A stretch of DNA of 64,000 bases, from NCBI RefSeq assembly GCF_008831285.2, contig NC_045148.1, positions 4,714,001 through 4,778,000 of the forward strand, in the 5' to 3' direction. The stretch is from Nymphaea colorata. Lineage: Eukaryota; Streptophyta; Magnoliopsida; Nymphaeales; Nymphaeaceae. Below the pieces are notes generated by a model that made no database searches, had not been told where the DNA came from, and saw only the letters and a list, made by a program, of their open reading frames with translations. Below, piece by piece: positions 55,600-64,000 of this stretch. The first letter of the stretch is position 1; each line of letters opens with the position of its first letter. Position numbers and translations under genes: made by a program.

Positions 55600-56868
55600 A
55601 TGGAATATCAACGTAGGGGTAAGAAGCGTGTTGAACCGTCCACAGAGGAACAAAGGGAGCCAAGTCCGGCTCATTCTGACGCGCATACCCCACGTGATGA
55701 CAGTACATCAGGGCAACAGAATGCCCAGGCGAGTGTGGGGGCCCAAACCCCACCGAGGCAGACTCCACCTGTGGATCAACAGGCTATATTGTTGACGACA
55801 TTGCAGACATTGACCTCACTTGTGCAATCAATGGCAGGTAACCAGAGAAGCCAAGCATCTCCTACTGGAGACACCACAGCACCACCTAAGGAGAAAGCAA
55901 CAACGGTGTCATTCAAGCATTTTATGTCGATGCAGCCGCCTGTCTTTACTGGAGATGGCAGTCCAGACAAGGCAGAAGAATGGATTGAAGAGATTGAGCG
56001 TATCTTTGAGGTCCTGAAGGTGTCAGGAGGTGACAAAGTAAGCTATGGCTCGTATATGCTTAAGGGTGATGCCAAAAGATGATGGCAATCTACTCGTGAG
56101 ATCCGGTTTGCAGACCATCAGTCGATCTCTTGGAAGCAGTTCAGAGATTCGTTCTTTAGTACATACTTCCCAGCTCATGCCAGAAACAAGAAGATGCAAG
56201 AGTTCCTTGATTTACAACAAAATCAATTAAGCTTGGAGGAATATGTCACTAAGTACCGTCATTTGGAGGTGTATTGCCCGCACCTCTACACCACAGATGA
56301 GGCTAGAGCTGACAAGTTTATATATGGGTTGCGTGATGGACTTCGAGGCAGAGTTATGTCTAGCAGACCTCGCGACTTGGACGAGGCAGTTACTATGGCA
56401 AGACGCATGGAAGAAGATTGGGTTAGGACTCAGAGGGACCATCAGAAGAAAACTACTCAGCACACTCAGGGTGGGCGTATGCCAGTCAAGCACCAACATC
56501 TTGCAGGCAGGGCAAAGCCTTATGAAAGGCGTGATGACAGAACATTCAGGCGGAACAGCCCAGGTTGCAGTGAAACCACTCAGGGGTTAGTGGCCTCTTC
56601 GACTTCACCAAGGTGCCCCACTTATTCTCATGTGCACCCTGGAAAGCCGTGCTATCAGGTGACTGGGGCTTGTTTACGCTGTGGGGGAATGAGACACTTC
56701 ATCAAGGATTGCCCCTTAAAGAAAGAAAGAGAATTGAAGAAGCCTGAGGCCGGTTCTTCTAGCGCGCGACAGACTGGACGTGTCTATGCTACTACCGTAG
56801 AGGAACTTCAGGCACACGACCTCGTTGAAGGTACTTTACTTGTTGGTTCTCATATTGCATATTGCTAG
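55600..56868 (+). pseudogene. Gag with zinc knuckle, one stop
   Basis: Starts MEYQRRGKKRVEPSTEEQRE. The gag core begins at PPVFTGDGSPDKAEEWIEEI and, after a TGA at 56080-56082 in a place where the family has Trp, continues with SWKQFRDSFFSTYFP, LEEYVTKYRHLEVYCPHL and ADKFIYGLRDGLRGRV. A CX2CX4HX4C knuckle (CLRCGGMRHFIKDC) follows near 56672-56713. Gag would assemble the particle. The frame is lost near 56855. Confidence 0.88.
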
Positions 56869-57190
56869 AGTGTTATTTGATGCAGGGGCGACCCATTCAT
56901 TCATTTCTTGTCGATTTGCTACTTCTCTAGAAGTGTCGGCTAGAAAGATGCCATATGTTTTAAAAGTTGTTAGTCCTATACATGCTCAAGAGTTGTGTTG
57001 TGAGTATCTATCTGATGTGGACGTGGAGATCCATCAACATCACTTACCTGCAGAGTTGGTGATCATAGGTCTCAGAGAGTTTGATGTGATTTTGGGTATG
57101 GATTGGTTATATGCGCATTATGCCAATATAGATTGTAGGAAGAAGCAGATATAGATGTTGACTAATGAGATGCAGCCTGTGGAATTTCAT
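56825..57190 (+). pseudogene. Aspartic protease remnant
   Basis: VLFDAGATHSFISCRFA has the active-site block with Ala where most relatives have Ser or Thr. FDVILGMDWLYAHYANIDCRKK is the C-terminal block. It is in a different frame from gag, and an in-frame TAG at 57152-57154 follows. Confidence 0.82.
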
Positions 57191-58266
57191 GCTCGTAAGG
57201 CCAGTCGAACGGATAAGATAATGGTGTCTGCATTGAAGGCTAAACATTTGTTAGAAAATGGAAGCGTTGCTTTCTTGGTCAACGTGTTGATCAATGAGGC
57301 TGAACCGGTGAGGTTGCAAGATGTTGCCATTGTGAGTGAGTACTCTGATGTGTTTTCTGAGGAATTGTCATGTTTGCCTCCAACTCGAGAAGTGGAGTTC
57401 AAGATAGAGTTGTTGTCAGGGACAACTCCCATTTCTAAGGCATCCTATCGTATGGCACCAGCAGAGTTAGAAGAGTTGAAGAAGCAACTATAGGAGCTCT
57501 TGGACAAGGGCTTCATCCGACCTAGTGTGTCACATTGGGGAGCACCTGTATTGTTTGTGAAGAAGAAAGATGAGACAATGCGCTTGTGCATCGATTATCG
57601 CATGTTGAATCAAGAATAAGTATCCACTTCCAAGAATTGAAGACTTGTTTGATCAGCTTAAAGATGCAAAGGTTTTCTCCAAGATCGATCTGAGGAGAAG
57701 GTACCATCAACTCTTGATACGAGAGGAAGATGTTTCTAAGACTGCTTTTCGAACTAAATATGGGCACTATGAATTCATGGTCATGCCTTTTGGATTGACC
57801 AATGCTCCCGCAGCGTTCATGGACCTCATGAATCGGGTTTTTCAAGAGTTCTTGGATCGATTTGTTATTGTTTTTGTTGATGATATCTTGGTGTACTCAG
57901 AAAGTGAGGCAGAGCATAGAGACCACTTGAGAAGAGTGTTGGGTCTTTTGCGCAAGCATAAGCTTTATGCCAAATATTCAAAATGTGAATTTTGGCTAGA
58001 GAATGTAAACTTTCTGGGTCATGTAATATCAAAGGATGGTGTGTCCGTCGACCCGGCTAAGGTGTCGGTTGTACAGGACTGGAGGACACCTTGCAGTTTA
58101 ACTGAGGTTAGAAGCTTTTTGGGATTGGCTGGATACTATCGCAGGTTTATGCAAGACTTTTCGAAAATAGCTATGCCCATGACTAAGCTATTGAGAAAAG
58201 GAGTGAAGTTTGTTTGGAATGAAGAGTGTGAGAAGAGTTTTCAAACTTTGAAGGACAAGCTTACTT
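57191..58266 (+). pseudogene. Reverse transcriptase, interrupted
   Basis: The early part (REVEFKIELLSGTTPISKASYRMAPAELEELKKQL) ends at a TAG (57491-57493). [22 protein letters not shown] and CIDYRMLN follow, then a frameshift near 57615. From 57645 the frame is open through [31 protein letters not shown] and the catalytic [10 protein letters not shown] to the thumb. Confidence 0.88.
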
Positions 58267-58680
58267 CTGCCCCTATTCTGACGCTTCCATCAGGTCATTC
58301 CGGTTTTGTGGTGTACACAGATGCTTCAGGGATCAGATATGGTTGTGTGTTGATGCAGCATGGTCGTGTGGTGGCCTATGCATCAAGGCAGTTGAAGGCC
58401 CATGAGCAACACTATCCCACTCATGATTTGGAGTTGGGAGCAGTTGTCTTCGCATTGAAGATGTGGAGATACTATCTCTATGGTGCAACATTTGAGGTGT
58501 TTACAAATCACAAGTCCTTGAAGTACATATTCTCCCAAAAGGATCTCAACTTGAGGCAAAGAAGATGGATTGAATACCTAAAGGATTATGATTTTACCAT
58601 ATCATATCACCCAGGCAAAACAAATGTGGTGGCAGATGCATTGAGCAGACATGCCAAGGCAACAATGTGCAGCATGTTGA
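58267..58680 (+). pseudogene. RNase H with a substituted catalytic residue
   Basis: [17 protein letters not shown] (first Asp), [15 protein letters not shown] (Glu) and VVADALSRH (last Asp) are present. The block usually reading TDHKSL is TNHKSL here, so the third catalytic Asp is Asn. The frame itself is open and continuous with RT. Confidence 0.85.
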
Positions 58681-59900
58681 CCCGTTCTTGGACATTATTG
58701 CAAGATGTGATAGTTTGGCAGCCTTACCTCTGCGATGAGAACAAGGCAACGATGACGGCCTTGATACGACATCCTTTGATGGAAGAACTTGTAATGAAGC
58801 AAAAGGAAGATCCAGAGTTTGCTAAGAACATGGAAGAAAGCAAGAAGACAGATTCTCCTTGGCATCAAGATGATGATGGTTCATTGCGGTTTCGACAAAG
58901 ATTGTGGGTTCCTAAAGATGAAGGGGTGAAGCATCAGTTGCTTGATGAAGCTCACAAATCTAAGTTTTCTATACATCCTGGCAGTACAAAGATGTTTCAG
59001 GATATGAAGAGAAATTTTTGGTGGCCTGGAATGAAGCGTGAAATTGCAGAATATGTGGCAAAGTGCTTAGTTTGCCAATAGAAAAAAGCAGAGCATCAAC
59101 GGCCAGGAGTCTTGTTGCAGAGAATAGATATCCCAGTGTGGAAATGAGAATATATAACGACGGATTTTGTGGTTGGGTTGCCTCACATCCGAAGACAACA
59201 TGATGCCATATGGGTGATTGTTGATCGACTTACGAAGTCTGCCCATTTTATGCCAATCAGAATCAGTCAGTCCTTGAACAGTCTCGCAGAGTTATATATT
59301 GGCGAGATAGTGAGATTGCATGGAGTGCCAAAGTCTATCATTTCGGATCGAGATCCACGTTTCACCTCTAGGTTTTGGGGGCAACTGCAGAAGGCATTGG
59401 GTACCAACCTTAAGCTAAGTACAGCGTTCCACCCCCAAACGGATGAACAATCTGAGATGACCATTCAGACCTTAGAAGACATGTTGCGTGCTTGTGTCTT
59501 AAAGTGGAAAGGAGAAAGGGATAAACATGTGAAACTGGCAGAATTTGCATATAACAACAGTTACCACTCTATTATTGGGATGACACCTTTTGAGGCATTG
59601 TATGGAAGACCGTGCAGATCGCCAGCTTGTTGGACCGAATTGGGTGATGGTAAGATTGAAAACCCTTTAGTATTGCAACACTACACCGACCAAGTGCAAT
59701 TGATAAGGAAAAAATTGTTGACTGTTCAGAGTAGACAGAAAAGCTATGCCGACATTCATCGTAGAGGGTTGGCTTTTGAGGTTGGTGATCATGTGTTCCT
59801 AAAGATTTTCCCTACTAAAGGTATTTTTCGTTTTGGTGTGAAGGGAAAATTGAGCCCGAGGTTCGTAGGACCTTTTGAGATATTAGAGAAGATTGGATAG
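58681..59900 (+). pseudogene. Integrase with two stops before the core and one at the end
   Basis: The HHCC finger is read at [11 protein letters not shown] and [21 protein letters not shown]. Then come a TAG (59079-59081) and a TGA (59145-59147). The catalytic core follows: TTDFVVGLPH (Asp), SIISDRDPRFTSRFWG (Asp), FHPQTDEQSEMTIQTLE (Glu) and NNSYHSIIGMTPFEALYGR. A TAG at 59898-59900 interrupts LEKIG-VAYRLALP. Confidence 0.88.
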
Positions 59901-60202
59901 GTGGCATACAGATTGGCACTACCACCTGACTTGTGTCATGTTCGTGACGTTTTCCATGTTTCATGCTTCGAAAGTACATACCAGATTCGACACATGTGAT
60001 TGATTTTCAAGGTATTCAGGTGCAATATGATTTGACAATGGAAGAGAAACCTATCAGAATTGTGGATCACAGAGAGCAAGTGCTTCGCACTAAAAGAATT
60101 CATTTAGTGAAAGTGGAATGGCAGTACCATGGATTGAAGGAGAGCACATGAGAACCTGAGGAGGACATGCAGAAGAAATATCCGCACTTGTTCTTGCACT
60201 GA
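59901..60202 (+). pseudogene. Integrase tail with chromodomain-like segment
   Basis: VAYRLALPPDLCHVRDVFHVS is followed by a frameshift to MLRKYIPDSTHVIDFQGIQV. RIVDHREQVLRTKRIHLVKV, EWQYHGLKEST, a TGA (60149-60151), then EPEEDM follow. The block from RIVDHRE to TWEPE is the Tekay/Del-type chromodomain-like tail that targets integration. Confidence 0.8.
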
Positions 60203-60237
60203 GGTATGATCTAAATTTCAAGGACGATTTTTTTTTT

Positions 60238-60250
60238 AAGGAGGGTAGGA
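60238..60250 (+). other. Polypurine tract
   Basis: AAGGAGGGTAGGA immediately before the 3' LTR start TGTAACGC. Confidence 0.85.
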
Positions 60251-62833
60251 TGTAACGCTCGTTATTTTGGCAGAGCGAGTCGGGTCAGGGTCCAGACCTA
60301 GACCCGAGCCCCACTCGCATAAGGGGCCCCAACACTGCAGCCCGTCTCCCCTTCCTCGTTTCCCCTTTTCTCTATCGTTTCCCCTATTCGCCTGCTACGA
60401 CCAACACAGTGAAGATCGAGGATGGTGGGTGGAGCAGCGGCGACGGCGACGACAGCGGCGGTGGTGGCGACGGCGGCAGCGTGTTGGGGACGCTTTTTTC
60501 TCTCTTACCAACATGTAGGGTGTGTGGTAAGCAGCGGCAGCAAGCAATCTTGGGCATTGGCACTTGACTGGACGCGTAAAGTGGCTACTAGAAGGGTTGC
60601 AGCAGTTTGGACGCTTAGATTGGGGTGAGCAAGGCCTAATTAAGCTCAAATTATTGAATATTACCTATTAGAGCTAGTATAATTATTGTTTGAGCAGGGC
60701 TTAGAATTGATGTTTTGGGATGCATGTTAGCGATTTTGTTTTTGGGGGAAAGTTTAGGATTATGCTGGAAAGCGTTGATTAATGCCTATAATGATCATTT
60801 AAGCATGATGTTGATTTTCGAGGTAATAGGGAAGCATGGTAGAGATTGTGTGGTTGTAGGGAAGATTTAGGACTGTTTTAGTGAGCCTATAGCACACGTT
60901 TTTGTGAACGGGTGCATCTTGGAGTTAAGTAAGGAAAGTGTACGTAAGTTGGAGGTGCCTTCGGGGTTGACGCCTTGATTAAACAAAGTTGCGAGAAAGG
61001 CAATAGTGGTGGATGGATTGATGACTTTGGGGTCTTGATGTTGGTGGCAACGTCGAGATGTAAGGAGGAGGTCTTTTGGAGAGCTTGTTGGTCGACATTA
61101 CCCGTCAACACCCTCTTAAGGTAATGACACGTGCCACAAGGATTTTGTTTTGTATTTGTTTGAATTGTTTAGGTATCTAGTAGAAGCCTTACCTTTTGTT
61201 TATGTCTATAGGTACACCGGGTTCGTCCCGTCGACCTTGAGTTCGAAGCTCGACGAATTTTGAAGAGTTTTGTGAGTGTGCCACATGTATGGCGACATTC
61301 CAGGCAAATCCATGCTTGGGCAAATGGGTGATTGTGTGCTCCTAGGATCATGGGATCATAAGATTGTGATGTGACTTGATTGATTGTCTTGTGAATGAGT
61401 ATATGTATGTTTGTTCATGCGTTGATATACGATATGAATTGTTTTGAAAGGTTATTAGTAGTTTTGAAAAGGTTACGCATTTGCATGTGCATGCTAGAAT
61501 TGATATCTGTTTAGGACAGATGAGGTGGGGTATCGAGTCGAGTGTCTCCTCGACCCCAATTATGCATTAGAAAGCATCATAGAATGATAACTGCATAGGA
61601 CAGCTACGAGTCAATCGCAGATCAAGACTACTCTTTGTAGTTTGGTTAAGTTTTTCAAAGAAATGATTGATGTGATAATTGATACGAATGTTGTGTTTTG
61701 TTGCATATTCATTGCTGTGGGTAATAATGCAAATGAATGGATTGAAGGGTAATTGTACCCATATTGTATGACGGCTAGCTATGACTGTTAGTGTTATGTG
61801 TAGACCTCGTGTGGAGGCAACTGGAGGTGTAAGTGCACTCGTGGAGTGTACCAACCTCATGAGCTAGCCAGTCAGTTTGTGAATGCATTATTTTAATGAT
61901 AATGACAAATAATTAAGAGATGAGAGGCCAGTGGGATGTGGCTATGTGTTTGGAAAACGTCCCGTTTTCGCCACTGGTCTCGCCTGTTCGGAGCGCAGGT
62001 GGTGCAAAGCTCCAGGGTACTGTTGTGTGTTGTGCTTGGAGCATGGGCTCCCGCCTTCCCAACCTGAGTGTCCTAGGGAAGGTTGAGTATCTCTTCTTGG
62101 AATTCACACATCCAAGGATGAGTGCTCCACCGCTGCAGTGGATGAAATGGATCCATACTGTTATGGGCCACTATGGGGGTTGTCTCTCGGCTGTAGGCCG
62201 CCTATGGTGTGCACGTGCCTGTGTTGCACCTACAGGAACTGTTAATTCACTAAAGTTAATGAAAATGTAATGTATATGATTGTATGTGACTGATGTGCAT
62301 AAGATTGATATGAAAGCATGTGATTGAAATTGTGTACTGTGGCCATTGAGTGGCTTGTACGTGTCGTGCTCTGACACGACATAATGATGAATGATTTTGA
62401 TAATTGTTTTCTGATTTGATCCCTATCTAAGAGGGTTTGGTATTTTTCTGGCTTGTTGCCATACTGCGAAGGCTGAGCCTTCAGTTGTTTTCTTTTTCAG
62501 GTTTTGGCGGACCCGGGGCAGCAGGTTGAGCAGATGGCTTCACTCACGTCCTACTGGGGAGGTTTTGGGTTTTGTTTTCTTGTTTAGTGTCGGCGTGTTT
62601 TGGTTTATTGGTATTGATGTCTTGCTTTTGGATAGACATCAATCATATAGTTGGGGCATTTTTGTTATACACATAGATGTGATTTGTATATACAAAATGG
62701 TTATATAAATGAAGGTTCGCCCCATTGTTTTGAATTGCTTGGCTCATCTCTTTTGAACTGTTGTGTAGTCGCACATCGATGCTTTATGTTTAGAAAAAAA
62801 AATGTTTGGGTGTCAAAAGGTCGGGGTGTGACA
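60251..62833 (+). repeat. 3' LTR (2.58 kb)
   Basis: Starts TGTAACGCTCG and ends GGGTGTGACA. Compared with the 5' LTR it has an extra segment of about 35-40 bases near 62015-62055 and one of about 20 bases near 61866, plus scattered substitutions. TATA box TATATAAA at 62702-62709. Confidence 0.93.
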
Positions 62834-62839
62834 GAGAGA

Positions 62840-62871
<32 letters not shown>
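62834..62871. repeat. GA microsatellite at the insertion site
   Basis: A GA run with one GATA interruption. The matching GA run on the other side of the element is at 52865-52873. Confidence 0.9.
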
Positions 62872-62872
<1 letters not shown>

Positions 62873-62999
62873 CTGAAAAGAATTTTATTAAACAGGACAC
62901 ACTTAAAGAGAAATGGATACAGAAATAACTTAAAGAGAGAATTCTTGTCTGAACTTAGCCGAAAGTTCAGGACTCCAAAACACTTTCACAACAGCAGTG

Positions 63000-63870
63000 A
63001 CCTCAATTTAGAGACTAAATAGCAAGTCCTGAAAATCATAAACCTTCCCTCCAAAAAATGCGCTATACCTCATAGTCCAAATATGCCACCAAAAACAACA
63101 GAGCTACGTTCGCCGTAAAAAAAACATCGCTTTGATCTCCAAATATGCACCAAACTAAGGAGAAGATCATGTGCAAAGGAAGGCTAGGGCACAACTAGGG
63201 AAGGATGATGCCATGATGCATGATATAGTTTTTGAAGTTCCTCACATTCCCAAAATAAATGATATGAGTTTTCTTCTTCTTTCCCACATAGAACACACCA
63301 TCTAGCCAAATATAAACCTCAAGGTTTCAAATTTCATTGTGTCTGAACTCTCTCTTGAAATGTGAATCAAGCAAACACTTGTGTCCTGGGAGGAGAGCCT
63401 TGACCTCATAAGAAAGATTGCAGAAACGACACTGGAATGCAACAACAAAGAGAAATTTATACACCACTGACGTGGAATATTGTCCAAAAAAGTCTTCAGT
63501 CTAGCCCATTTGTTGAGAAGACGAAGAATTAAGAACCAGTCTATCCATGAAATAAGGTAAGACTTGCAACCATACATTTAATAGAAACGATCTTTTGAAA
63601 GCAGCAGAGGCTGATTGGACACTTGTACTAGTTGATATTTTTGCCTAGTTAACCTACTAGAGGCACCATCACTCAATAAACTGGCATGCCACCTTTTAAA
63701 AACAAAAGTTAGATTTCTAATTCTCGTATTTGAACCCCTAAACCACCTTGTTCATTAGGTAAATATAAGACTTTCCATGCCACATGATGTCGCTTACAGG
63801 CTATAGAGAGGGGATCATCTCAAGAGAATTTTGACAACGAGGAGTTTACGGATTACATCACTTTAATAGG
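63000..63870 (-). mobile_element. L1-like LINE 3' fragment with zf-RVT motif
   Basis: The minus strand reads RDDPLSIACKRHHVAWKVLYLPNEQGGLGVQIRE in part (about 63730-63830). At about 63230-63300 it reads CVLCGKEEENSYHLFWECE, the CX2C...H...C zf-RVT motif at the C-terminus of plant LINE ORF2. Stops and frame changes occur between the two. It is an independent fragment from the LINE at 7691-12694. Confidence 0.75.
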
Positions 63871-64000
63871 CATCGACACATGACACACAGTGGCGGAGCC
63901 AGAAGTTTTTAGCTATGGGGCACTCTTATAGAAATTCTCATTTATGAAGGGGTACAACATATATAAATAAGTACATAATTGTAAGAAATGTATGTAAAAA
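63871..64000. other. Window end, possible dispersed repeat
   Basis: AGTGGCGGAGCCAGAAGTTT at about 63890 followed by ATGGGGCACTCTTATAG resembles a motif at about 34415. No gene is seen. Confidence 0.35.

Larger units (their letters stand above)
52874..62833 (+). mobile_element. Tekay/Del-like Ty3/gypsy chromovirus, full length but coding-dead
   Basis: The structure is complete: 5' LTR 52874-55373, primer site 55378-55389, gag, protease, RT, RNase H, integrase and a chromodomain-like tail, polypurine tract 60238-60250, and 3' LTR 60251-62833. GAGAG flanks both ends (52869-52873 and 62834-62838), but within a GA microsatellite. The very long LTRs and the C-terminal LVKVEWQYHG block fit the Tekay/Del lineage. 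Seven in-frame stops and at least three frameshifts prevent translation. Confidence 0.93.

Noticed and set aside
62651-63022. Plus-strand frame of 123 codons crossing the LTR end
   Set aside because: It joins the LTR end, a GA microsatellite and LINE antisense sequence, so it is not a gene.

Overview
The window is nuclear DNA from a flowering plant. The evidence is a spliced gene with a transit-peptide-like start, an intronless NF-YC transcription factor reading frame behind a probable 5'-leader intron, retrotransposons primed by initiator tRNA-Met (TGGTATCAGAGC), and A/T-rich introns full of microsatellites. I cannot name the species. Two host genes are supported, both on the minus strand: an NF-YC histone-fold subunit (15708-16541) and an eight-exon RlmI-like PUA plus SAM-dependent methyltransferase gene (35924-51100, 476 codons). 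For the second gene, every splice phase I worked out agrees, and one intron has a GC donor.

The rest is mostly transposon-derived. Left to right: (1) 1-7398, a decayed minus-strand Ty3/gypsy element cut by the window edge, with a long LTR at 4297-7398. (2) 7691-12694, a 5'-truncated L1-like LINE on the minus strand, interrupted by a compact LTR element (9377-12235). That element has matching LTRs, a 5-bp target duplication and a gag-protease-chromodomain coding region, but no reverse transcriptase, RNase H or integrase. (3) 12711-22130, the NF-YC gene and its surroundings, with two short inverted-repeat elements of one family. (4) 24409-34240, a second minus-strand gypsy element related to the first. 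Its left LTR is truncated and carries a hAT-like miniature element whose empty site survives in the right LTR. (5) 35924-51100, the methyltransferase gene. Its 4.8-kb intron 4 holds two Ty1/copia relics, one split by a 1.2-kb inverted-repeat element. (6) 52874-62833, a nearly complete plus-strand Tekay/Del-like gypsy element with 2.5-kb LTRs, coding-dead through stops and frameshifts. (7) 63000-63870, the 3' part of another LINE.

The two host genes are not functionally linked as far as the sequence shows. NF-YC is a nuclear CCAAT-binding subunit. The methyltransferase probably modifies organellar rRNA. The most unusual objects are the polymerase-less chromodomain element, the GC-AG intron, and the inverted-repeat family with 8-bp target duplications and hexamer-rich arms (three good copies and one weak copy).
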